Part shown: piece after piece, positions 1 to 6,498 of the stretch
Layout of the letters: each line of letters begins with the position of its first letter
How positions within the stretch are numbered: position 1 is the first letter of the stretch
Source: Ectothiorhodospira sp. BSL-9
Lineage (GTDB): Bacteria; Pseudomonadota; Gammaproteobacteria; Ectothiorhodospirales; Ectothiorhodospiraceae
Direction of reading: 5' to 3'
NCBI RefSeq assembly: GCF_001632845.1
Contig: NZ_CP011994.1
Location: 1-64,000 of the forward strand
Length of the DNA stretch: 64,000 nt
Notes under the pieces: generated by a model
The model's database searches: none
The model's input: only the letters and a program-made list of their open reading frames with translations
What the model was told of the DNA's origin: nothing
Translations under genes and position numbers: made by a program

Positions 1-122
1 GCAAACTCCGCCCGGGAGCCCTTGAAGCCCGCAGTGGATGAGTTGGAAATGTTGTGCCCGGTCACCTCCAGATCTTTGGAGGCCGCGTTGATTCCGGTGA
101 GTCCTATGTTGAAAGACGGCAT
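1..122 (-). CDS. flgE: flagellar hook protein FlgE, N-terminal fragment
   Basis: FlgE polymerises outside the cell into the hook joining the rod to the filament. Only the first 40 or so codons are present; the gene runs off the left edge. Reading the minus strand from the ATG at 122 gives MPSFNIGLTGINAASKDLEV, followed by TGHNIS and the STAGFK-type stretch that is the family signature of rod and hook proteins (the ANNxANxxTxGFK-like N-terminal motif). It follows flgD by 42 bases on the same strand, which is the usual flgBCDE order, so cotranscription is likely. Identification is firm from the N-terminus and context; nothing can be said about the rest of the protein. Confidence 0.9.
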   Translation of the reverse strand, partial: MPSFNIGLTGINAASKDLEVTGHNISNSSTAGFKGSRAEF

Positions 123-164
123 GATCTAACCCTCAAGTTGTTTGTGCTTCACTGGGCGCTGGCC

Positions 165-842
165 CTAGCCGATGCGTCGTACCTGGGAGAAATCCATCTC
201 CCCGAACCCCTCGATCTGCAGCTTGATGCCGCCGTTTCTCTGATCCGTGCGCACACTCTCCACCCGTGCGTTCAACAGCAATTCAGGCTGCTCACTGCTG
301 CCATCCCGCACCGCATTGGCACGAAATTCATACACACCCGGCGGTGCCCGCTCTCCCTGGTCCGTCATGCCATCCCAATGGAATGACTGCATGCCCGAGG
401 CCTGAGCCCCCATGGGTATACGCCTGACCAGCGCCCCGGCCGCATCATAGATTCCCACGGTCACATTCTCGGCAGAGGACTTGAGGTCCAGCGCGCCACG
501 CACGCCCCCCTCGTGACCCATTGCTGCCATATCCACCGGCACCAGCACCTCACGATCCACCAGACTCGCCGCCTGCAGGGTCTGGGACGACTGAACCGAC
601 TTGGCGATGCTCTCGAAAGACTTCTGCAACTCACCGATGCCATTCACCGTGCCGAACTGGGCGATCTGCCCCAGAAAGTCACCGTTTTCCATGGGTTCGA
701 AGGGGTCCTGATTCTGCAACTGGGTGATCATGAGCTTGAAGAACTCCTCTTGCCCCAGCTCGTCACGCTTGCCCGTGTTAGCCTTGCTGGAGTTTGTCGA
801 CGCCAGCCCCAGGCCCTCCAGCATGTTCAGATCAACGCTCAT
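165..842 (-). CDS. flgD: flagellar hook assembly scaffold FlgD
   Basis: FlgD is the exported capping and scaffold protein needed for hook polymerisation, and it is not kept in the finished hook. The 225-residue product has the normal family length. Near residues 29-60 it has the conserved FlgD N-terminal block (QEEFFKLMITQLQNQDPFEP, then ENGDFLGQIAQF). The C-terminal half is a FLIG-like beta domain with the FHWDGMTDQGERAPPGVYEF segment typical of FlgD. It sits between flgC (13 bases upstream) and flgE, on the same strand, as in the standard rod-hook operon. The start is supported by a GAGGAGG-like Shine-Dalgarno immediately upstream on the minus strand. Confidence 0.95.
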   Translation of the reverse strand: MSVDLNMLEGLGLASTNSSKANTGKRDELGQEEFFKLMITQLQNQDPFEPMENGDFLGQIAQFGTVNGIGELQKSFESIAKSVQSSQTLQAASLVDREVLVPVDMAAMGHEGGVRGALDLKSSAENVTVGIYDAAGALVRRIPMGAQASGMQSFHWDGMTDQGERAPPGVYEFRANAVRDGSSEQPELLLNARVESVRTDQRNGGIKLQIEGFGEMDFSQVRRIG

Positions 843-855
843 GGCTCATACCTCC

Positions 856-1278
856 TCAGCCCTGCCCCAACTGCAGCGTGCGCAATAGCAACTGCTTGGT
901 GGTGTTCATCACTTCCACGTTGTTCTCGTAACTGCGCGAGGCCGAGATCATGTTGGCCATTTCATCCACCATGTTCACGTTGGGCATGAACACATACCCA
1001 TCCTCGTTGGCCTGGGGATGGTGAGGTTCATACTTCACCCGCGCCGGCGCATCGCTCTCGACGATGTCCATCACGCGAACAGGCATGGTGGAGTTATTGC
1101 CGGGATTGAGTTGATCCATCACCGTCTGGAACACCGGCTGCTTGGAGCGGTAGGCCCCTTCCTCGGTGGTGCTGGCCACCTGGGCGTTGGCCATGTTGCT
1201 GGCAATGGTGTTGAGCCTCACGGACTGGGCACTCAGCGCCGAGCCGGATACATCAAAGACCTTGAACATGTTGCTCAT
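856..1278 (-). CDS. flgC: flagellar basal-body rod protein FlgC
   Basis: FlgC is one of the proximal rod subunits, exported by the flagellar type III apparatus and assembled in the periplasm. The 140-residue product has normal length. It starts MSNMFKVFDVSGSALSAQSV and carries the rod-protein N-terminal motif (LNTIASNMANAQ) near residues 22-33 and the conserved C-terminal helix (DEMANMISASRSYENNVEVM), both used for rod packing. It lies between flgB and flgD in operon order. Unlike its upstream neighbour flgB, this frame is intact. Confidence 0.95.
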   Translation of the reverse strand: MSNMFKVFDVSGSALSAQSVRLNTIASNMANAQVASTTEEGAYRSKQPVFQTVMDQLNPGNNSTMPVRVMDIVESDAPARVKYEPHHPQANEDGYVFMPNVNMVDEMANMISASRSYENNVEVMNTTKQLLLRTLQLGQG

Positions 1279-1294
1279 GATTCAATCCTCCGGC

Positions 1295-1691
1295 CTACTC
1301 GCCGCCCCGGAAGGCGTTGCGCAGACCCAAACTTGTCACTGAAAATCCAGGCTCGCCTGGTATTGAACAGCGTTCTCGGCAAAGGCTGCCTGCTCCAGCT
1401 GCGGATCCACCGTATTGCCGTCCAGAGATGGTTGATTGGGTACCCGATACATGGCCTCCCCCACGCCGCCCGCACCACCTGTTGCGTCCAGGTGAGCCGC
1501 ATGGGTGCGACTCATGGACAACTGGTCCGGTTGGTGCTGTTGCTTGAGCACCTGCCGGAAGTCCAGATCGCGGGCCTTGTAGTTGGGGGTGTCGGCGTTG
1601 GCAATATGGAGGCGAGCAGTTCCATGCGCCTGGAACGCACCTGCAGCGCTTCGCCATGAATACCCAAGGCATTGTCAAATGAGAGCGGCAT
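1295..1691 (-). pseudogene. flgB: flagellar rod protein FlgB, frame broken at three places
   Basis: FlgB is the proximal rod subunit, first gene of the flgBCDE unit. Joining three frames gives a complete FlgB: MPLSFDNALGIHGEALQVRS at the ATG at 1691, then ANADTPNYKARDLDFRQVL, then QLEQAAFAENAVQYQASLDF, then the C-terminal LRNAFRGGE ending at 1295. The first break is a missing T near 1606 (CAATATGG where CAATATTGG restores the rod motif). The second and third, near 1340 and 1325, each need a net loss of two bases to restore the family C-terminus. Every piece is well conserved apart from the indels, so either the gene was inactivated recently or the sequence has base-calling errors here. Confidence 0.8.
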
Positions 1692-1728
1692 GATCTTCGA
1701 CCTCAAGAAAATCTCTTGGCAGTCGAAA

Positions 1729-1744
1729 TGCAAACAGCGTGCCA
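1729..1744 (-). promoter_or_regulatory. sigma-54 promoter of the flgB operon
   Basis: On the minus strand this reads TGGCACGCTGTTTGCA, matching the RpoN consensus TGGCAC-N5-TTGCA with correct GG/GC spacing. It lies 38 bases upstream of the flgB ATG. Sigma-54 control of rod-hook operons by a FlrC/FleR-type activator is well established in polar-flagellated gammaproteobacteria. Activator sites were not identified. Confidence 0.8.
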
Positions 1745-1874
1745 TACGATAAATTCTCGTAGTTTCAGGCACTTGGAGGAGGGATAACCAGAAAGAAAAG
1801 GGCAATCCGCAACAACCCGCCGTTGGGGGCCGTTGCGCGGTGAGCAGAGTCGGAAGTTTGACGCTGCGGGGAGG

Positions 1875-2703
1875 TTACTTCTTCAGGCGATACACCACAC
1901 CGGGGTTGCAGCGCACCATCTCGAAGGCGTCGGAATAATTGGCCATGGATCCGAGGCCCCAGGAACAAGTAGCCGCCCGGGTGAGTATCTGGGAGATGCG
2001 CTTGAGGATAGTGCGCTTGGACTCCAGGGAGAAGTAGATCAGCACGTTACGGCAGAAGACGATATCGAACCGACCCATGGTGCTGTAGTTGTCCAGGAGA
2101 TTGAACTCCCGGTAGCTGACACGGGCCTTGATGTCCGGCTTCACTTCCCAGCGATCGCCTTTTTGAATGAAGAACCGGTTGCGCCGATCCAGCGACAGCC
2201 CCCGGCCACGGCCAGGGAGTCGTAGCTGGCTTCCTTGGCCTCGCGCAGCACGGCACCGGAGATATCCGTACCCAGGACCTGCACGTCCCGCAGGCTACCG
2301 GGCCGCGACTGCAGGTACTCGCTGGTGGTCATGCTGATGGAATACGGCTCCTGCCCCGAGGAACAGGCGGCACACCAGATGCGCACCGTGGAGCTCGGGG
2401 ATTTTTCGCCAATTCCGGGTAGATCTGGTTTTTCAGGATCTCGAAGGGGAAGACATCACGAAACCAGTAGGTTTCGTTGGTGGTCATGGCCTCGATCACC
2501 CGCTCACGCAAGCCCGAGCGCCCGCCCCGCTTGAGGAGCTTGAGCAATTCACTGACCGAGGAGACCGAGAACTCCTTCATCAGCCGGGACAACCGGCTGG
2601 TCACCAGATAGTGCTTGTTATCTCCCAGTACAAGTCCGCAGGACCGCTCAAGAAAGATCTTGAAGTCCTCGTAATCCTGGGGTTCGATCGGGCCCGATGA
2701 CAA
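1875..2703 (-). pseudogene. cheR: chemotaxis protein methyltransferase CheR, frame broken
   Basis: CheR methylates glutamates of chemoreceptors using S-adenosylmethionine. Fragments in different frames reconstruct one protein: an N-terminal all-alpha domain (EPQDYEDFKIFLERSCGLVL, SRLSRLMKEF, TTNETYWFRD), the SAM-binding region (RIWCAACSSGQEPYSISM, then LGTDIS) and the C-terminal part (FDIVFCRNVLIYF, VRCNPGVVYRLKK). Five single-base losses explain the breaks: the A run complementary to 2402-2406, near 2210, 1979-1981, 1957-1960 and 1950, most in homopolymers. The first in-frame start is TTG at 2703, just after a stop, so the start is uncertain. It follows cheV in the usual cheV-cheR order. Confidence 0.78.
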
Positions 2704-2828
2704 TGTGCTGCTGCTTCCCGGTTAGTGTATTGAGACTGCGCCCGGCATGGAGCCGGAAGGCGCAGTATACCCGCAAACGTGCTCCCCGGGCGGCAACGGT
2801 TTGCCGCCCGTGGCCTCCCGCTGCCCCG

Positions 2829-3758
2829 TCACTCGCCGACCTCTTCGGGCTGCAGGTGACCGAGCACGGCCTCGGCCAACTCGTCGGGGCTGAACTTGGG
2901 CAGAAATCGATTGGCCCCCGCCTGGCGCACCATGGCCTCGTTGAAGGTGCCACTCAGGGAAGAATGTAACAACACGTACAGTCCCGACAACTCCGGTGAC
3001 TGACGGATCTCCGACGATAAGGTATACCCGTCCATGACGGGCATCTCGATATCCGAGATCACCATGCCGATCTGCTCATCGATGGGGCCCTCCTTCGCCA
3101 TGTCCTTGAGCTTGTCGAGGGCCTGCTGACCATCATTGGCCACGATGGCCTCAACACCGATCTGGGCAAGGGCGCGCACGATCTGCTTGCGGGCCACCGA
3201 GGAATCGTCGGCCACCAGGGCGCGGCGCACCCGCCCGCCCTCGCGGATGGTACGGGACAGGGCTTCGTCCACATCCCTGGACGGACCGGTCACCATCTCC
3301 AGGACCTTTTCCACGTCGATGATTTCCACCAGGCGGTCTTCCACCTGGGTGACAGCCGTCAAAAAGCTGTCCTTGTGAGTGCCCCGCGGCGGCGGGCGGA
3401 TCTGATCCCAGTTGAGATTGATGATGCGATCCACCGAGGCCACCAGCAGGCCCTGCACCGAGCGGTTGAACTCGGTGAGGATGACAAAGGCCTTCTGCTC
3501 GTGTTCCGGCGCTGCCATGCCGATGGCGTGGGCCAGGTCCACCACCGAGACGGTCTGTCCTCGCAGGGTGGCCACGCCGCGCACCACCGAATGGGCGCTG
3601 GGCATGCGATTAAGGGGCGGGCAGGCGATCACCTCGCGCACCTTGAAGACATTGATGGCGAACATCTGTCGCGTGCCCAGGGAGAACAGCAACAGCTCAA
3701 GGCGGTTCTGCCCCACCATTTGGGTACGCCGATTGACACCATCCATCAAGTCGCTCAT
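2829..3758 (-). CDS. cheV: chemotaxis coupling protein CheV (CheW-receiver fusion)
   Basis: CheV couples chemoreceptors to CheA and contains a regulatory receiver domain. The 309-residue product starts at the ATG at 3758, behind an AGGAGG ribosome-binding site; a longer upstream frame lacks this support. Residues about 20-165 form a CheW-like domain (LELLLFSLGTRQMFAINVFK, VRGVATLRGQTVSVVDL, DSFLTAVTQVEDRLVEIIDV). Residues about 180-305 form a receiver domain (RRALVADDSSVARKQIVRAL; phospho-acceptor Asp in VISDIEMPVMDGYTL; Lys in FLPKFSPDEL). It precedes cheR and is divergent from flgA. A sigma-28-like promoter lies 50 bases upstream. Unlike flgB, cheR and flgA around it, its frame is unbroken. 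Confidence 0.95.
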   Translation of the reverse strand: MSDLMDGVNRRTQMVGQNRLELLLFSLGTRQMFAINVFKVREVIACPPLNRMPSAHSVVRGVATLRGQTVSVVDLAHAIGMAAPEHEQKAFVILTEFNRSVQGLLVASVDRIINLNWDQIRPPPRGTHKDSFLTAVTQVEDRLVEIIDVEKVLEMVTGPSRDVDEALSRTIREGGRVRRALVADDSSVARKQIVRALAQIGVEAIVANDGQQALDKLKDMAKEGPIDEQIGMVISDIEMPVMDGYTLSSEIRQSPELSGLYVLLHSSLSGTFNEAMVRQAGANRFLPKFSPDELAEAVLGHLQPEEVGE

Positions 3759-3807
3759 GGGCCCCTCCTGCGGAACACCCGGGGATAAACATGGCCAGTC
3801 GACCGGG

Positions 3808-3834
3808 TTATCGGCGGCTTGGGACAATCCTTGA
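3808..3834 (-). promoter_or_regulatory. sigma-28 (FliA) promoter of cheV
   Basis: On the minus strand this reads TCAA, then 15 bases, then GCCGATAA. The FliA consensus is TAAA-N15-GCCGATAA, so the -10 is perfect and the -35 differs at one base. It ends 49 bases before the cheV ATG and would place cheV-cheR among late flagellar genes. Confidence 0.75.
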
Positions 3835-3843
3835 TACCTGATC

Positions 3844-3859
3844 TGGCACCGGGATTGCA
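3844..3859 (+). promoter_or_regulatory. sigma-54 promoter of flgA
   Basis: TGGCACCGGGATTGCA matches the RpoN consensus with GG and GC elements at correct spacing, 62 bases upstream of the flgA ATG. It lies back to back with the divergent sigma-28 promoter of cheV, only ten bases away. Confidence 0.75.
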
Positions 3860-3921
3860 TCCCCTTAACACCAATAGCCCCCGGCGCCGGAATCCCGGCA
3901 ACGATTGCGCGGACCACGATT

Positions 3922-4703
3922 ATGAACCAACTTGTACACACCTGTCTCATACCCCGAGCTCATGGCCCCCGCTCCGTTCATCAACGCCGCGGGTGGAGAA
4001 GGTCCGTCCTGTCGTGCCTGGCCCTGTGCGCGCTGGCGCTGCCGCCCACAGCCCTGAGCTCGGAGGTGGAGCCCCATGGCAATATCCTCAAGGCAGCCCG
4101 GGAGTTTCTCACCGAGCAGGCCCGCCAGCATCACGGCGACTCCCTTGAGGTGCGCGTGGTCCCGGGACGGCTGGACCCGCGACTCCGCCTGCGGGCCTGC
4201 GGCAGCCCCCTGGAAGCCCAGCTTCCGCCCGGGGGCGCATGGTGGGCAGCACCACCGTGGGCGTGCGCTGCCCCGGTCCCGCGCCCTGGAGCCTGTATGT
4301 ACCGATGCAGGTCAACCTGCGTGGCGAAGTCGTGGTTCTTGACCGTTCCCTGCCCCGCGGCACTGTACTATCCTCCGGTGACATCAGACTGGAGCATCGG
4401 GAACTCAACAGCTTGCATAGCGGCTACCTGGTGGACCCGGAGGGTGCCCAGGACATGGTGCTCAGACGCGCCCTGAGCGGTGGCACGGTGCTCACACCCC
4501 ACATGGTGGAGCCGCAACGCCTTGTGCATCGTGGTGAGCGAGTCACCCTGATCTCGGAAAATTCGGTGGTCACCGTGCGCATGGCCGGCGAGGCCATGGC
4601 GGACGGCTCCTACGGAGACCGGGTACGGGTCCGCAACCTGTCATCCAAGCGTGTCGTCGAGGGCCGGGTACTGTCTGCCGGGGTGGTGGGTGTTAATATG
4701 TGA
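3922..4703 (+). pseudogene. flgA: flagellar P-ring chaperone FlgA, one frameshift
   Basis: FlgA is a periplasmic chaperone for P-ring (FlgI) assembly. The N-terminal piece from the ATG at 3922 has basic residues and a hydrophobic signal segment (SVLSCLALCALALPPTALS), then NILKAAREFLTEQARQHHGD. The C-terminal piece in another frame has the SAF domain: VVLDRSLPRGTVLSSGDIRL, GGTVLTPHMVEPQRLVHRGE and VRVRNLSSKRVVEGRVLSAG. The two frames join cleanly if the G run at 4231-4235 is one G longer, giving PPGGRMVGSTTVGVRC. One missing homopolymer base thus breaks an otherwise normal gene, which could be a real mutation or a sequencing error. Confidence 0.8.
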
Positions 4704-4724
4704 CACCCGACACATAATACGGGT

Positions 4725-4751
4725 TAAAGAATTCCCAGGACGAGCCGATAA
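4725..4751 (+). promoter_or_regulatory. perfect sigma-28 (FliA) promoter of flgM
   Basis: TAAA at 4725-4728, exactly 15 bases, then GCCGATAA at 4744-4751: an exact match to the FliA consensus. It lies 42 bases before the flgM start, so flgM and flgN can be expressed as late genes independently of flgA. Confidence 0.9.
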
Positions 4752-4793
4752 AAGGACTATGAGAGGCGATGTCTGTATGTGCGAGGAATGGAT

Positions 4794-5105
4794 ATGTCCA
4801 TCGAAATCAAGAATCTAAGCCAGCCGCAGGCGCGGGGTGCCGGTGATAGCCGCGGCACGTCCGAAAGCGCCCGCGGCGGTAAGGGGGCTGGTCAAGCCCC
4901 GAGCCCGGCCGATAACACGGCCGACAAGATCACCCTCACCGGGGCCGCAAGACGCCTCAGTGACCTGGAGCAGACTGCGGCTTCCCAGCCACAGGTGGAT
5001 GAGAAGCGCGTGGCTGAACTGCGCCAGGCCATCCAGGACGGCAGCTACCAGGTGAATGCGCAGGCCGTGGCAGAAGGGCTCATAAAGTCGGAAACCCTGT
5101 TCTGA
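4794..5105 (+). CDS. flgM: anti-sigma-28 factor FlgM
   Basis: FlgM binds FliA (sigma-28) in the cytoplasm and holds late flagellar promoters off until it is exported through the finished hook. The 103-residue product begins MSIEIKNLSQ at 4794, with a GAGGA site six bases upstream; an ATG at 4779 is less likely. The N-terminal half is Gly/Ala/Ser-rich and probably unstructured. The C-terminal half has the FlgM-like helices (DKITLTGAARRLSDLEQ; VAELRQAIQDGSYQVNAQAV; EGLIKSETLF). flgN follows after four bases. A perfect FliA promoter upstream gives the feedback loop known for this gene. Confidence 0.93.
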   Translation: MSIEIKNLSQPQARGAGDSRGTSESARGGKGAGQAPSPADNTADKITLTGAARRLSDLEQTAASQPQVDEKRVAELRQAIQDGSYQVNAQAVAEGLIKSETLF

Positions 5106-5109
5106 TCCC

Positions 5110-5592
5110 ATGAACCACACCCCCTTCCCAGAGCACCTGGACCAGATACTCAGTCAGTCCGTGCGTGAGGCCACCAGCCTGGAATCGGCCTTGCAGCGTG
5201 AGGGCGCAGCCCTGGCGTCTCGCGACCTGGATGAGCTGAATGCCGCCGTGGCTGACAAGCAAACCCGTGTACAGGCACTGGAAGCATTGACCCGCCAACA
5301 AACGGAGTTGCTGCAGCGGGGAGGCTATGAAACCAATGCCCACGGCATGGACTGTGTGCTGCGCGACTGGGACGAAGAAGGCGTGCTGCGTCCCGTCTGG
5401 GATCGCCTGGTGGAAGTCATGTCCCATTGTCATCGCCTGAATCAGGTCAATGGCGGCGTGGTGGAAACCAGCCGACGCCGTGTGGACCAGGCGCTGCACA
5501 TCCTGCGCGGGGAAGAAACCCGCACCGAACTCTACGACACCCGCGGTCGCGCCTTCTCGGCAAGTTCATCCCGCCCGATCACCAAAGCCTGA
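5110..5592 (+). CDS. flgN: flagellar export chaperone FlgN
   Basis: FlgN is the cytoplasmic chaperone of the hook-filament junction proteins FlgK and FlgL. The 160-residue product is predicted almost entirely helical, with coiled-coil character through residues 10-75 (ATSLESALQREGAALASRDL; VADKQTRVQALEALTRQQTE), as expected for the family. It lies four bases after flgM, and flgM-flgN pairing is standard. Sequence conservation in FlgN is low, so context carries much of the assignment. Confidence 0.85.
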   Translation: MNHTPFPEHLDQILSQSVREATSLESALQREGAALASRDLDELNAAVADKQTRVQALEALTRQQTELLQRGGYETNAHGMDCVLRDWDEEGVLRPVWDRLVEVMSHCHRLNQVNGGVVETSRRRVDQALHILRGEETRTELYDTRGRAFSASSSRPITKA

Positions 5593-5712
5593 TCCCGCGC
5601 ACCACCCGGCGGTGATTCCCGACCGCCATGTATCCCACGCTGTGCTAACCTTATATTGACGGGTTAAGTCAAACCCGCAGGCACACCTGCCCGCATGGGA
5701 GGAACAAGCGCC

Positions 5713-6462
5713 ATGGCACAGATGCAGACACTGGCCCGCCAAACGCCGGCCAGAGAAGTGGGACAGCCGATGATGACCCCGGACGATATCCTGGCACAAC
5801 TGAGGGATCTGGAAGCACGCCATGCTCCGCTCAGCGTGCGACTGGGCAATGAACAGGACTTCTTCAACAGCCGCTTACTGCGTATGGATCCTTCCCATGG
5901 ATGGTTGTTCCTGGAGGAACTCAAGCCCTACCAGGGCCACCTGCGGGTCGCACCCGGGCAACCCATGCATGTGTACGCCGTCTTCGGTGACATGGGCGCT
6001 CATTTCTGCACCGAGGTGATGCACACCGGCGAGCATGATGGCGTGGCCTTCTATGTTCTGGGACTTCCGGAGAAAATGGACTCGGAACAAAAACGCACCC
6101 ATTTCCGAACCCCCGTGGAACATTCCCTGGGTACCAGAGTGACGCTCACCAACCGTGACGGACGCCAGTTCACCGGTCGGCTGGTGGACGTATCCCTGGG
6201 CGGGCTGAGCGCCCATTTCGACCTGGACACCCCCATCAGCGCCCCGGAACTGCTTGACGTCAAAGGTCTGCAACTCCCTGGCATCCCCCCCATCGATTGC
6301 GGGCTTCAGGTACGGTTCGCCAGGGACGACAAGGACAAGGGACTGCGACTGGTGGGGGGGCGATTCTTCGACCTGACCCCGGAGGACGAGCGGCATCTGC
6401 TGCGGACCCTGCTGGTACTGGAGCGGGAGGAAACGCAGCATCATCGCAGGCATGATGACTGA
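5713..6462 (+). CDS. ycgR: flagellar brake protein YcgR, PilZ domain
   Basis: YcgR binds cyclic di-GMP and slows the flagellar motor. The 249-residue product starts at the ATG at 5713 after GGAGGA; an upstream ATG at 5695 overlaps that site. Residues about 15-115 form the YcgR N-terminal domain. Residues about 120-240 form the PilZ domain, with the c-di-GMP motif RTHFR (RxxxR) and DVSLGG (DxSxxG) both intact. It follows flgN by about 120 bases and is convergent with the histidine kinase gene. A diguanylate cyclase at 22.8-25.9 kb could supply ligand, but that link is only inferred. Confidence 0.9.
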   Translation: MAQMQTLARQTPAREVGQPMMTPDDILAQLRDLEARHAPLSVRLGNEQDFFNSRLLRMDPSHGWLFLEELKPYQGHLRVAPGQPMHVYAVFGDMGAHFCTEVMHTGEHDGVAFYVLGLPEKMDSEQKRTHFRTPVEHSLGTRVTLTNRDGRQFTGRLVDVSLGGLSAHFDLDTPISAPELLDVKGLQLPGIPPIDCGLQVRFARDDKDKGLRLVGGRFFDLTPEDERHLLRTLLVLEREETQHHRRHDD

Positions 6463-6470
6463 AGACCTCT

Positions 6471-6498
6471 GCGGATCTCAGACCTCCGTGAGATCCGC
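6471..6498. terminator. inverted repeat between convergent ycgR and kinase genes
   Basis: GCGGATCTCA (6471-6480) and TGAGATCCGC (6489-6498) form a perfect 10-bp stem with an 8-base loop, between the ycgR stop and the kinase stop at 6478, overlapping the latter. There is no T run on either side, so it may be a 3'-end stabilising hairpin or a weak bidirectional terminator. Confidence 0.5.

Noticed and set aside
54-386. 110-codon plus-strand open frame at the left edge
   Set aside because: Overlaps flgE and flgD antisense; no ribosome site or family.
5640-5700. Possible sigma-28 promoter before ycgR
   Set aside because: A CTAA-like element is present, but no GCCGATAA at the right spacing.
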